Assembly (NCBI GenBank): GCA_902798965.1
Contig: CADBYS010000002.1
Span: 1 to 64,000, forward strand
Reading direction: 5' to 3'
DNA: 64,000 nucleotides
Source of the DNA: an uncultured Bacteroidales bacterium
GTDB taxonomy: Bacteria > Bacteroidota > Bacteroidia > Bacteroidales > Paludibacteraceae
Under the pieces are notes generated by a model, which saw only the letters and a program-made list of their open reading frames with translations, was not told the origin of the DNA and searched no databases. The position numbers and the translations under genes are program-made. Numbering within the stretch: the first letter of the stretch is position 1; every line of letters begins with the position of its first letter. Shown in pieces: positions 7,686-16,985 of the stretch.

Positions 7686-10600
7686 ATGGCAATTTACAAA
7701 ACAGCGATACAAAAACCGGTTACCACTGCGTTGATATTCGTGGCGGTGATCGTGATAGGTATATTCTCGTTCCTGAGGCTGCCTATCGACCAGTTCCCGG
7801 AGATGGATCCGCCGTACATCACGGTGATGACCACCTACCCGGGTGCGTCGGCGAGTGAGATGGAGACGAACGTGACGAAGATCATGGAGAATGCGTTGAC
7901 CTCCGTCGACCACCTGAAACATATCACCTCGCAGTCGAAAGACAACCTGTCGATGGTTGTGCTGGAGCTGGAGTGGGGCAGTAACATGGACGAGGCGGTG
8001 AACGACGTGCGTTCGTTCGTGGACATGACCAAGAACAACCTGCCGGACAACTGCGGCACGCCGATGATCTTCAAGCTGTCCACAAGCTCGATGCCTGTGG
8101 CACAGTACTCGATCACAGCCGACGAGACCTACGCGGGCTTGGACAAGATCCTCAACGACGAGGTTATACCGCAGCTCAACCAGGTGGATGGTATAGGTAA
8201 CATCTCTCTGTCGGGTGCGCCGGATCGATACGTATATATCAACATCGACCAGCAGAAACTCGATGCTTACGGTTTGACCCTCGAGCAGGTAGGACAAGTC
8301 GTTTCGGCGAACAACCTGAACATGTCGTCGGGTACGATCAAAATGCCCAAGGAGCAGTACCAGATGCAGGTGCGCTCGGAGTACATCGAGAGCTCGGAGA
8401 TTGAGAACCTGATGGTTACGATGACTCCGCAAGGACAACAGGTGTTCATCCGCGATATAGCAACGGTCAAAGATACGATCAAGGATCTAAGCTTGGACGA
8501 GAAGACCGACGGCCGTGAGTCGGTGCGTCTGATCATCGCCAAGCAGACCGGTGCGAACACCGTGAAGGTGTGCCATGACGTGCGCAAACAACTGGCACAG
8601 ATAAAGAAGCAGCTGCCCTCGGACGTGAAGATCGACAAGATTTACGACTTCGCCGACAACATCCAGAACAGTATCAACTCGCTGGAGGAATCGGTGCTGT
8701 ACGCGCTGCTGTTCGTCGTTTTGGTGGTGCTGTTCTTCCTGGGTAAGTGGCGCGCGACGCTGATCATCGGTATCACTATTCCCATCGCGCTGATCGTGGC
8801 GTTCATCTACCTGGGTGTAGCCGATTCGTCCATCAATATCATCTCCCTGTGTTCGCTGACCATCGCCATCGGTATGGTGGTGGATGATGCGATCGTGGTG
8901 CTGGAGAACATCACGCGTCACGTAGAACGTGGTGAAGACCCGCACGAGGCTGCTATCTATGCCACGAACGAGGTGTGGGTATCAGTTATCGCTACGACGC
9001 TGGTGCTTGTAGCCGTGTTCGTGCCGCTGACGATGCTCTCGGGTATGGCAGGTATCATGTTCCACGAGCTGGGCTGGATCGTTACGGTGGTGTGCTGTAC
9101 ATCGACCGTAGTAGCTATATCGCTGACCCCGATGCTCTGCTCCAAGTTGCTGACAGCCAAGAAGGTGCATGTGGATGAGAACGGTAAGTTGATTGATGAC
9201 GAGGCCGGCAAGAAGACGCTATATGACCGCACGGTGGTATGTCTGCTCGATGTAGTGGATGATGCGTATGCCCGTTCGTTGGGGTGGTGCTTGAAGCACA
9301 AGATTTTAACCATCTTCATTCTGCTTGCTCTGTTCGCCGCTTCGCTGATACCTGTATTCAAGGGATATATCGGTACGGACTTCATGCAGCAACAGGATAA
9401 TGGCCGATTGTCGGTAGTGGTTAAGCTGCAACGCGGTACGCGTATCGAGGAGACGCTGAAGACTGCCCGTACGCTCGAGACACGCTTCGTGGAACTGGTG
9501 CCGAGCATACAGCTGATCAACACCTCTGCCGGTTCGAACGACGATGCCACGATCGCGGCTATGTTCTCATCGACGATGAACAACAAGATATCGATGACCA
9601 TTCGTCTGCCCAAGAAGTGGGAACGCGAGCAAGATATCTGGACGATTGCCGAGATCCTGCGTCAGGAACTGGCACGCTACCCGGAGATTATTGAGTATCA
9701 GTGCCAGGTGGCTGCCAATGGCCCTGGTGGCAGCAACAATACGGTCGATCTGGAGATCTATGGCTACGATTTCGACAAGACCAGCCAACTCGCGGAGAAA
9801 GCCCGTTACCTGAGCTCACAGTTGCCGGGTGCGCGCGACGTGAACATCAGCCGTGAGGATGATCGCCCGGATATCAAGGTGACCGTGGATAAGGAGAAAG
9901 CTTCGCGTCTGGGATTGTCATCCGCCACTATCTCTACCTACTTGCGTAACCGCGTAACCGGTATGAGCTGCGGCTACCTGAAAGACGACGGTTCGGAGTA
10001 TGATATCGTGGTGCGATTGAACGAGGAAGACCGCAACTCCATCTCCGATGTGCTGGATATGTCTATCCCTACGCCTACCGGAAAGGTTGTCAAACTGAGC
10101 GAGGTGGCAGAGATCGGCGAATACTGGGCACCGCCTACCATCGAGCGCAAGAGCCGTCAGCGTATCGTAACGGTGAAGGTAACGCCGTACGAGGTTTCGC
10201 TGGGTGAGCTGGCACAGCAGATAGAATCGCAAGTTGTGCCGCAACTCGACCTGCCGGTGGGTTACTCCACGCATATCGGCGGTACGTACGAGACGCAGCA
10301 AGATACGTTCCACGACATGATTCTCTTGTTCTTGCTGATTATCCTGCTGGTATATATCACCATGGCTTCGCAGTTCGAGAATCTGATGATGCCGGGTATC
10401 ATCATGTTCTCCGTTCCGTTCGCGTTGTCGGGTGTGATCATCGCACTGTGGATCACGCATCGTTCGCTGGATATGATCGGTGCCTTGGGACTTGTGCTAC
10501 TCGTCGGTATCGTGGTGAAGAACGGTATTGTGCTGGTGGATTACATCAACCTGCTACGTGAGCGCGGCTATGAACTGAATCAGGCTATTCAGATGGCAGG

Positions 10601-10892
10601 TCGCAGCCGTATCCGTCCGGTATTGATGACCGCCTTCACAACCATCTTAGGTATGGTGCCGATGGCTGTGAGCAAGGGTGAAGGTGCGGAGATGTGGCAA
10701 CCGCTGGGTATAGTGGTTATCGGCGGTCTGACCGTCAGCACGTTCCTCACGCTGTTCATTGTGCCGGTACTGTATGGCGCTATGTCGCGTCACGGTGACA
10801 GAGAGAAGACAGAGAAACTGCGTAAGAAGTTCATCTTTATGCAAATCAAGGTAGATAGTCAAAAGTCAAAAGTCGAAAGTCAAAAGCAGTAG
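7686..10892 (+). CDS. RND multidrug efflux transporter (AcrB/MexB type)
   Basis: 1068 residues, full length for the HAE1/AcrB family. The N-terminal helix (TTALIFVAVIVIGIFSFLRL), porter domains, and central transmembrane bundle with the GMVVDDAIVVLENI motif are present; its two adjacent Asp residues sit in the proton-relay region. The second half repeats this architecture (LVGIVVKNGIVLVDYIN). It exports toxic compounds using the proton gradient together with the adaptor and TolC-like protein. The last about 13 residues (VDSQKSKVESQKQ) are encoded by the heptamer mini-repeat and are probably a non-conserved extension. Confidence 0.95.
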   Translation: MAIYKTAIQKPVTTALIFVAVIVIGIFSFLRLPIDQFPEMDPPYITVMTTYPGASASEMETNVTKIMENALTSVDHLKHITSQSKDNLSMVVLELEWGSNMDEAVNDVRSFVDMTKNNLPDNCGTPMIFKLSTSSMPVAQYSITADETYAGLDKILNDEVIPQLNQVDGIGNISLSGAPDRYVYINIDQQKLDAYGLTLEQVGQVVSANNLNMSSGTIKMPKEQYQMQVRSEYIESSEIENLMVTMTPQGQQVFIRDIATVKDTIKDLSLDEKTDGRESVRLIIAKQTGANTVKVCHDVRKQLAQIKKQLPSDVKIDKIYDFADNIQNSINSLEESVLYALLFVVLVVLFFLGKWRATLIIGITIPIALIVAFIYLGVADSSINIISLCSLTIAIGMVVDDAIVVLENITRHVERGEDPHEAAIYATNEVWVSVIATTLVLVAVFVPLTMLSGMAGIMFHELGWIVTVVCCTSTVVAISLTPMLCSKLLTAKKVHVDENGKLIDDEAGKKTLYDRTVVCLLDVVDDAYARSLGWCLKHKILTIFILLALFAASLIPVFKGYIGTDFMQQQDNGRLSVVVKLQRGTRIEETLKTARTLETRFVELVPSIQLINTSAGSNDDATIAAMFSSTMNNKISMTIRLPKKWEREQDIWTIAEILRQELARYPEIIEYQCQVAANGPGGSNNTVDLEIYGYDFDKTSQLAEKARYLSSQLPGARDVNISREDDRPDIKVTVDKEKASRLGLSSATISTYLRNRVTGMSCGYLKDDGSEYDIVVRLNEEDRNSISDVLDMSIPTPTGKVVKLSEVAEIGEYWAPPTIERKSRQRIVTVKVTPYEVSLGELAQQIESQVVPQLDLPVGYSTHIGGTYETQQDTFHDMILLFLLIILLVYITMASQFENLMMPGIIMFSVPFALSGVIIALWITHRSLDMIGALGLVLLVGIVVKNGIVLVDYINLLRERGYELNQAIQMAGRSRIRPVLMTAFTTILGMVPMAVSKGEGAEMWQPLGIVVIGGLTVSTFLTLFIVPVLYGAMSRHGDREKTEKLRKKFIFMQIKVDSQKSKVESQKQ
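10858..10887. repeat. GTCAAAA/GTCGAAA mini-repeat in RND 3' end
   Basis: Four tandem heptamers that encode the extra C-terminal tail of the RND pump. Confidence 0.7.
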
Positions 10893-10897
10893 AAGGT

Positions 10898-11191
10898 ATG
10901 AAAAGTGTAATGATCGTGTTCAACCAGGCTAACACGGGTAGGGTTGAGTACATGTTAGATATATTGGATATCAAGGGCTTCACGTTCTTTGAGCAGGTGC
11001 AAGGTCGCGGTACCAACGGCGGTGAACCCCGCCGTGGTACGCACGCCTGGCCGGAGATGAACTCGTGCGTGATCACCGTGGTGGATGATGAGAAGGTACC
11101 CGTGCTGATGGAGTCCATCAAGAAACTCGACCTGCGTAATGAGGAAGTCGGTGTACGTGCGTTCGTATGGAACATCGAGCAGACGGTGTGA
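10898..11191 (+). CDS. PII-like small regulatory protein
   Basis: 97 residues with the size and alternating beta-alpha pattern of the PII/ferredoxin-like fold (MKSVMIVFNQANTGRVEYML start; a loop RGTNGGEPRRGTH in the T-loop position; CVITVVDDEKVPVLMESIKK). It begins 6 bp after the RND gene and its stop overlaps the gluQ start, so it belongs to the efflux operon. A trimeric sensor acting on the transporter or its regulation is an inference from position and fold; classical PII uridylation residues are not identifiable. Confidence 0.6.
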   Translation: MKSVMIVFNQANTGRVEYMLDILDIKGFTFFEQVQGRGTNGGEPRRGTHAWPEMNSCVITVVDDEKVPVLMESIKKLDLRNEEVGVRAFVWNIEQTV

Positions 11192-12159
11192 TGAGTCGAA
11201 AGTCGAAAGTCGAAAGTCGAAAGCAGACAATCGTCGGACGCTTCGCTCCTTCTCCTACGGGAGAGATGCATTTAGGTAATGTGCTTGCCGCTTTGTTGTC
11301 TTGGCTTTCCGCCAAGCAGCAAGGCGGCTTGTGGCGACTTAGGATCGAAGATCTTGACCCGCAGCGTTCGCGCCGCGAGTATGCAGAGCAGCTGATGCGC
11401 GACCTGGAGTGGCTGGGTTTGCCGTGGGACGGAGAGGTGGTTTGGCAATCGGAGCGCACGGAGGTTTATGAGCAGTACCTTAATCAATTAGCTTCTATCC
11501 GTGAGATCCGTGGAATCCGTACAGATTCCCTTATTTATCCGTGCACCTGCACGCGCAACGAGATTCTTGCTGCGCAAGCGCCGCATGAATCCGATGGGCG
11601 AATTGTTTACCCCGGCACATGTAGGCCGAATAGGCTTTCGACTTTCGACTTTCGACTTTCGACTAAAAAAGCCGCAACGAGGCTGATGGTGCCGGATGAG
11701 CAGATAGAGTACACCGATCGCGTGTATGGCTTACAAACGGTCAATCTTGCTACGCATTGCGGGGATTTTATCGTGCGGCGGTCGGATGGCGTATTTGCCT
11801 ATCAGTTGGCTGTGGTGGTGGATGATGCACTGATGGGTGTGACGGAGATCGTGCGTGGCAGAGACCTGCTGCTTTCCGCCGCGCAGCAGATCTATCTATA
11901 CCGCTTGTTAGGCTTTCCTGTGCCGCAGTTCTGCCATCATCCGTTGCTTATCAATGAGGCAGGTCAGCGTCTGTGCAAACGCGATCAGTCGCTGGCAGTC
12001 AGCGCCATGCGGCAGCATATAACTGCGCCGGAGATCATCGGTTTGCTGGCATATACAATAGGACTGACGCCAACACGCGAGGTGTTGACGCCAGAACAAA
12101 TCCTTCCTCTCTTTACTTGGAGCAAGATAGGTCAGCAAGACTTGTGTTGCTCGCTCTGA
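11191..12159 (+). CDS. gluQ: Glutamyl-Q tRNA(Asp) synthetase-like protein (GluQRS)
   Basis: 322 residues, related to the catalytic half of glutamyl-tRNA synthetase. It has GRFAPSPTGEMHLGN (the HIGH-type motif), RIEDLDPQR, a zinc site CTC...YPGTC, and no anticodon-binding domain. GluQRS attaches glutamate to queuosine in tRNA(Asp). The TGATG overlap with the PII-like gene fixes the start. Three mini-repeat insertions are translated in this gene: SRKSKVESRK at the N-terminus, SIREIRGIRTDSL near residue 105, and RLSTFDFRLSTKK next to the zinc site. The KRD motif in place of KMSKS is retained (LCKRDQSLAV). Confidence 0.85.
   Translation: MSRKSKVESRKQTIVGRFAPSPTGEMHLGNVLAALLSWLSAKQQGGLWRLRIEDLDPQRSRREYAEQLMRDLEWLGLPWDGEVVWQSERTEVYEQYLNQLASIREIRGIRTDSLIYPCTCTRNEILAAQAPHESDGRIVYPGTCRPNRLSTFDFRLSTKKAATRLMVPDEQIEYTDRVYGLQTVNLATHCGDFIVRRSDGVFAYQLAVVVDDALMGVTEIVRGRDLLLSAAQQIYLYRLLGFPVPQFCHHPLLINEAGQRLCKRDQSLAVSAMRQHITAPEIIGLLAYTIGLTPTREVLTPEQILPLFTWSKIGQQDLCCSL
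11194..11223. repeat. GTCGAAA x4 in the gluQ 5' end
   Basis: Four perfect heptamers immediately after the start codon; they encode the first residues of GluQRS. Confidence 0.8.
11497..11530. repeat. ATCCGTG mini-repeat inside gluQ
   Basis: Three ATCCGTG/ATCCGTA words in frame, encoding SIREIRGIRTD in a connecting segment of GluQRS. Confidence 0.65.
11635..11664. repeat. TTTCGAC x4 inside gluQ
   Basis: Four perfect copies of the reverse-complement heptamer, in frame, encoding LSTFDFRLST directly after the YPGTC zinc motif. Confidence 0.8.
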
Positions 12160-12180
12160 AGGCTTCTGAGAGGATATTTT

Positions 12181-14703
12181 CTATAGTTTGATTGTTGCCT
12201 TTTGCAGACCGTCGGCAGTGAACGTACCTTTGCTGCCCAGACGGATGATGAAAGTACATTGTCCGGCAAAGGCGTGCATCTCGGGTTTCACGAAACTATC
12301 GAGACACGCTGCGTCGCCGTTGGCGGTAGCTACGAAGCCTTCGCCCTCGTAGCGGATGAGGTTAGCTGCTGCAGGGCACAGATTACCGTCCTTATCCTCT
12401 ACGCGCAGTGTTACATAGCACAGCTCCTCGGGATATTCGCGTTGGTTCGCCCATACGGCAGTCAGTTTGTACGGCTCGCCGGCTGTACGGATCGTTTCGC
12501 GTGCAGCTTCTTTGCCGTTGGCATCGTAGGCTACGACCTCGATCTGTCCTGCCTCGTAGGGCACATCGAACCACATGAGTCGGTAGCGTGGCAGCAGTTC
12601 GGGGCAGGGCTGCGAACCCCATACGGGCGGCACGAAGTCGCCCACCTTAGGCATAGCGCTCACGCCTTCAATCTGTTCGCCGGCTTTCAGGCGCTCGGTT
12701 TCTTCGGCGGTAGCGTGGCGCAGCTTGCCATAACTCTTGCCGTTGACAAACAGCTCGGCGGAGGGGTAAGACGTGTAGCAGAACACGGGCACCAGATCGC
12801 CCTCGTTCCAGTTCCAGTGCGGCAGCAGGTGCAGGGTAGGTTGCTTGGTCTGCCACTGCGAGCGGTAGAGGTAGTAGCGGTCTTTGGGCAGCGATGCCAG
12901 ATCGATGATGCCGAAGTACGAGCTGTGGCTTGGCCAAGCGTCGGTGTCGTAGGGCGAAGGCTCGCCCAGATAGTCGAAGCCTGTCCACACGAACTGACCG
13001 AGCGTCCACGCGTAGTCGTCTTGCAGCTGGAAGTCCTGCTCAGGCAGACCCGACCATTGGCAGTACTCTACATCATAGCCTGAAGACTGATGATCGTCGT
13101 ACATGGCGAAATCCTTGAGGATAGCCGGCGTCTTGTATACGCCGCGGCTGCTGACCGTGGAGGCGGTTTCCGAACCAAGGATCATCTTTTGCGGCAGATA
13201 CTCGTACGCCTCGTGATATCGGCCGGTGCGGTAGTTCAAGCCGGGCAGCTCTACTGCTGCGCCGAAGCCGTTGTGGATGATGTGCATGGCCTGATCCATA
13301 CCGTTGGTAACGGGGCGGGTGGGGTCGAGTTGGTGGAAGAGCGCCTGCAGGTTCGTCACGATCTCTATGCCATCGTCCAGCACCTGGTTCCATACCTCGT
13401 TGCCGCTCGACCAGAGCATGACAGAGGCGTTGTTGCGGTAGTGCTTAACCATGTTCGTGATGTCCGCCTGCCAATAATCGTTGAACTCCTTGTTGTAGTC
13501 GTTCTCCGTCTTGCCCCAGTTCCATACGTCAAACGGCTCGATCATCATCATCATACCCATTTCATCGCACAGCTCGACGAGTTCGGGCGCAGGCATGTTG
13601 TGGCTGGTGCGGATAGCATCGCAACCCATGTCCTGCAGCATGGCTATCTGGTGCCGCAGCGCGTCCTTGTGGATAGCGGCGCCGAGCGGACCAAGGTCGT
13701 GGTGGTTGCAAACGCCCTTGAACTTACGCGTCACGCCGTTGAGTTGGAAGCCGTGCTCGGGAGTGTAAGAGATAGAGCGAATGCCGAAACGGGTTTCGAC
13801 CTCGTCAAGTAACTCGGCTTTCGACTTTTGACTTTCGACTTTCGACTCACGATATACTCGCGTGCGAGCGGTATACAGGTTAGGTGTCTCGGGACTCCAC
13901 AGATTCGGATTCTGCACCTCTGCGCTGCCTTCCTGACCATGGATAGTGGCTACGACTTTTCCCTTGAAGAGAATGTAGGTAACGATTTCCACACCTGCCT
14001 CATCGGCTGTGGTGGGGTCAACGCCGTTCTGCAGTTCGGCGGCAAACGTCACAACCGCTTTCTGCTTGCTTACTTCCGGCGTGCGAATGAGCGTTCCGAA
14101 GGTAGGCACATGGATATAATCGGTGGTGATGAGGTGCACGTTGCGGTAGATGCCTGCACCCGGGTACCAGCGGCTCTGCTGGGGTTTGTTCTCGAGGAAG
14201 ACATCAATATCCACACTGTCGCCGGTGAGCAGTTGGGGCAGAATGTAGCAGTCGAACGTGTTATAGCCATATGGCCAGTAGCATACCTCTTCGTCGTTGA
14301 TATAGATGTCGGCGTGCGACATAGCGCCATCGAACACCAGAGTGTTGAACTTCGTTCTGTCCACGGCAATACGTGTGCGGTAATGTGCCTTGCCCATCCA
14401 TGGCAGACCTCCGCTGCGGCCGGTTTTCCAGGTGGCTTCCTGTTCGCCGTTCTGCAGTACAACGACTTTCTGCAGGTCGTTCTCGCGGTCAAACTCTCCG
14501 CTGATGGCGTAGTCGTGGGGGATACGTACGTGTTGCCAGCCTTCGCCTGCAGGCTGGTCGTTGGCATCCAGGCGCGTGAACTCCCACTCGGTGAGCAGGC
14601 GCTCCTGACGTACAGGTTGTTCTTTTTTACTGCAAGCCGTGCATAGTACGGCTACTGCCATAATCGCGGCAGCTGAGAGAAGTATTGAACTGTGATGAGT
14701 CAT
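12181..14703 (-). CDS. GH2-family beta-galactosidase-like lipoprotein
   Basis: 840 residues. A lipoprotein signal (AVLCTACSKK) suggests anchoring in the outer membrane or periplasm. The GH2 layout is visible: jelly-roll sugar-binding domain (residues about 35-200), Ig-like domain, TIM barrel with acid/base Glu in WSSGNEVWN and nucleophile Glu in ILGSETAST, then C-terminal Ig-like domains. It probably removes beta-linked galactose from host or plant glycans. A mini-repeat at 13818-13848 adds RESKVESQKSKAE between the Ig and barrel domains. It lies just downstream of a GH20 gene on the same strand. Confidence 0.88.
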   Translation of the reverse strand: MTHHSSILLSAAAIMAVAVLCTACSKKEQPVRQERLLTEWEFTRLDANDQPAGEGWQHVRIPHDYAISGEFDRENDLQKVVVLQNGEQEATWKTGRSGGLPWMGKAHYRTRIAVDRTKFNTLVFDGAMSHADIYINDEEVCYWPYGYNTFDCYILPQLLTGDSVDIDVFLENKPQQSRWYPGAGIYRNVHLITTDYIHVPTFGTLIRTPEVSKQKAVVTFAAELQNGVDPTTADEAGVEIVTYILFKGKVVATIHGQEGSAEVQNPNLWSPETPNLYTARTRVYRESKVESQKSKAELLDEVETRFGIRSISYTPEHGFQLNGVTRKFKGVCNHHDLGPLGAAIHKDALRHQIAMLQDMGCDAIRTSHNMPAPELVELCDEMGMMMMIEPFDVWNWGKTENDYNKEFNDYWQADITNMVKHYRNNASVMLWSSGNEVWNQVLDDGIEIVTNLQALFHQLDPTRPVTNGMDQAMHIIHNGFGAAVELPGLNYRTGRYHEAYEYLPQKMILGSETASTVSSRGVYKTPAILKDFAMYDDHQSSGYDVEYCQWSGLPEQDFQLQDDYAWTLGQFVWTGFDYLGEPSPYDTDAWPSHSSYFGIIDLASLPKDRYYLYRSQWQTKQPTLHLLPHWNWNEGDLVPVFCYTSYPSAELFVNGKSYGKLRHATAEETERLKAGEQIEGVSAMPKVGDFVPPVWGSQPCPELLPRYRLMWFDVPYEAGQIEVVAYDANGKEAARETIRTAGEPYKLTAVWANQREYPEELCYVTLRVEDKDGNLCPAAANLIRYEGEGFVATANGDAACLDSFVKPEMHAFAGQCTFIIRLGSKGTFTADGLQKATIKL
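13818..13848. repeat. TTTCGAC mini-repeat inside the GH2 gene
   Basis: Four tandem heptamers of the GTCGAAA family in frame, encoding a charged linker (SKVESQKSK) in the beta-galactosidase. Confidence 0.75.
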
Positions 14704-14741
14704 ATAATCTGAATAGTATTAATGGTGTAATATATGTTTCT

Positions 14742-16937
14742 TTATTGCGCCTTCTCCTCCAGGAAAAGATGCGTGGTGTTGGAGTGGTGGTCGAGGTAAT
14801 GCCACTGCGCTGTGATGTGCTTGGCATCCGCCGGCAGAGTGAACGGCTGCTCGTATATCGCCTCCTTCAGCGAACCGTCGCCAAGGCGTATGGCATAGGT
14901 GATGATGCCGCGGTCGGTGATGCGGTTCATGCTTACCATGTTATCCTCGCCGATATGTATGCCGGGTTGCATGAGGTGGAAGTTGCAGCCTTGTTGCGCC
15001 AGGCGCGGCAGGGCAGTGTTGTAGAGCAGTGCGCCGTATTCGGGCACGCTCAGTGCGGAACGGGTGTTCCAGGCGCGTTCGCTCAGGCCGAACATCTTCG
15101 GGTATAGTTGCCACTCTACCTGCTCGAAGTTGCGGATGACCTCCGCCCATAGTTGGGCACTCATGCCTATGACGTTCTTGTGGTCAAGCGGTTGCCAGTT
15201 GAACGAGTCGAACTCATCCGTATAACCGCCCCAGTTCAGGCCTTTCTCCTCGTGCTGATGGCAGTAGGCGAAGTCGAAGTACAGGTGGTCGGCTGCAGCA
15301 AGCACTACGGGGAAACCTTTCTCCGCCATCTCGCGGGCTTTCTTCTCGCCCGGGTGCCAACTGTAGCATATAGCGCGTGACGCGGGCGTGCAGAAGTGGT
15401 CGATCTCCTCCCAGCCTGCGGGTTGCAGGTTATATTCCTGCAGGATAGCTAACACACCGTCGATGAACGTCTGGTGCTCCTCGTGGGTCAGTGCGCCTTT
15501 GGGCACCTCATCGCCGCCGATGTTGAAGATCGTGAGCGGGCACCCGGCCTCGTTGTGCATGTCAACAAATGCCTCTATTATCGTGCGGATGGTAGGCAGT
15601 GCTTCGGGGCGGGTGACGGCAATCACATTATCTGTATAATTTTGAGCACTGAGGTACTCACGTTGCTCCAGCTCGGGGTCAACGAGCACGTCGCCCATCG
15701 CTTTCTTGATGGCGCGCATGTGTCCGGGCATATCGATCTCGGGTATGATGCGGATATTGCGCTGCTTGGCGTACTGCAGGATCCATATGTAATCCTCGCG
15801 TGTGAGATAACCGTTGGCGGTCGATGTGCTGTCGTTCTTGTCCCACCCGCCGCAGTAGGCGGGGTAGAGGCAGTCGCGCTCGTCGGTCGTATAACCGCGG
15901 CGGCTGCCGTTGGCAGTGAGTTGTGGCAGCGCGGGAATCTCGATGCGCCAGCCCTCATCGTCAGCGAGGTGCAGGTGTAAAACATTTAATTTGAGTGCTG
16001 CCATCTGATTGATGACCAGCAATATATCCTCTGTGGTGTAGAAGTTTCGTGCTATATCCAGCATCACGGCGCGGAAGTGCAGGTCGGGATAGTCGCTTAT
16101 CGTCGTTACGCGTGTGCTGTCGCCCAACTGCTCGAGCGTGACGCACGCATACTGCAATCCCGCCTCGTCTGCATGGCGTATGGTAATCTGCTCATCCTCA
16201 ATCGTTATCGCATATCCTTCCTCCGGCAGTGTGCTATCCTGTATCACCTCACGTGGCAGGGATGCTATCGTGCGCATCGTTTGCCCTGCTTGCAGCTGCT
16301 TGGGCTGCGGGAAGTACGGATACACCTCCGTGCTGTTCCGTGTGTTTCCGTGTTCGTTAACCGATTCTCCGTGCTCGTCTATGCCCCTTCGCTCGTTGAT
16401 ATAGGCGTACATATATTCGCCATCGGCGTAGGGCGTCTTCAGCCAGGTCTCTATGCCACGCGTCATCTGATTCATGCGTGTGTAGGGCGCAAACGAGCAT
16501 GGCAGACTGACCGGTGGCAGCGGGTTGCCTGCTGCGTCGGTTGCATCCGGGCGAACCAGGAAGAACCCTTCCGGATGGCTGCTCTGCCGCACAGCCGAGC
16601 CTTTGTAGCGCAGTTTGTACGTGCGCGTGCAGCCCGCTTGCAGCGGCTGGAAAGCCTCGGTGGGTGTGAGGGTGTGGTAGGAGGCTTGCACCTCTGTCTC
16701 GCGCAGTTCGTCACCCTCCGTATAAATGGGGTGTAGCGACATTAGACTGAATCCGATCAGCCAACCGTCGCTCAGGAGCGGCTTGCTTGTGTTGTTGGTG
16801 ATGGTCAGCGCTGCCTCGCAGATGTTCGGCTCCACATCATTCGCCAGCAGTTCCCAATGCAGCGTGAGCGGGGCTTTCTTCGGCTGGCAGGCGGCTAACA
16901 TAAACAGAGGAATAAGGATATAGATGTATTTCTTCAT
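14742..16937 (-). CDS. GH20 beta-N-acetylhexosaminidase lipoprotein
   Basis: 731 residues with lipoprotein signal (LIPLFMLAACQPKK). An N-terminal Ig-like/chitobiase domain and a GH20b domain lead into the TIM barrel (ARNFYTTEDILLVINQM; LHLHLADDEGWRIEI). The catalytic Asp-Glu pair is in NIGGDEVPKGA. It hydrolyses terminal GlcNAc/GalNAc from glycoconjugates and fits with the neighbouring beta-galactosidase in glycan breakdown. At 16326-16379 a mini-repeat (TTCCGTG words) adds DEHGESVNEHGNTRNSTEV, absent from typical relatives as far as I can judge. A gap of 38 bp separates it from the GH2 gene, so the two are probably co-transcribed. Confidence 0.9.
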   Translation of the reverse strand: MKKYIYILIPLFMLAACQPKKAPLTLHWELLANDVEPNICEAALTITNNTSKPLLSDGWLIGFSLMSLHPIYTEGDELRETEVQASYHTLTPTEAFQPLQAGCTRTYKLRYKGSAVRQSSHPEGFFLVRPDATDAAGNPLPPVSLPCSFAPYTRMNQMTRGIETWLKTPYADGEYMYAYINERRGIDEHGESVNEHGNTRNSTEVYPYFPQPKQLQAGQTMRTIASLPREVIQDSTLPEEGYAITIEDEQITIRHADEAGLQYACVTLEQLGDSTRVTTISDYPDLHFRAVMLDIARNFYTTEDILLVINQMAALKLNVLHLHLADDEGWRIEIPALPQLTANGSRRGYTTDERDCLYPAYCGGWDKNDSTSTANGYLTREDYIWILQYAKQRNIRIIPEIDMPGHMRAIKKAMGDVLVDPELEQREYLSAQNYTDNVIAVTRPEALPTIRTIIEAFVDMHNEAGCPLTIFNIGGDEVPKGALTHEEHQTFIDGVLAILQEYNLQPAGWEEIDHFCTPASRAICYSWHPGEKKAREMAEKGFPVVLAAADHLYFDFAYCHQHEEKGLNWGGYTDEFDSFNWQPLDHKNVIGMSAQLWAEVIRNFEQVEWQLYPKMFGLSERAWNTRSALSVPEYGALLYNTALPRLAQQGCNFHLMQPGIHIGEDNMVSMNRITDRGIITYAIRLGDGSLKEAIYEQPFTLPADAKHITAQWHYLDHHSNTTHLFLEEKAQ
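16326..16379. repeat. TTCCGTG mini-repeat inside the GH20 gene
   Basis: Five TTCCGTG/CTCCGTG-type words in frame. The same word family recurs at 57891-57922 and 11497-11530. Confidence 0.65.
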
Positions 16938-16945
16938 GGTCGTTA

Positions 16946-16980
16946 TAAAAAAAGGGGCTGCACTGAGCAGCCCCTTTCTT
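16946..16980 (-). terminator. Rho-independent terminator of the exb operon
   Basis: On the minus strand, AAGGGGCTG and CAGCCCCTT form a strong stem followed by a run of T. It lies directly after exbD and before the start of the GH20 gene. Confidence 0.9.
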
Positions 16981-16985
16981 GGGGA

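Noticed and set aside
12202-13083. Long plus-strand frame opposite the GH2 gene
   Set aside because: Antisense shadow of a clear glycosidase; no family features.
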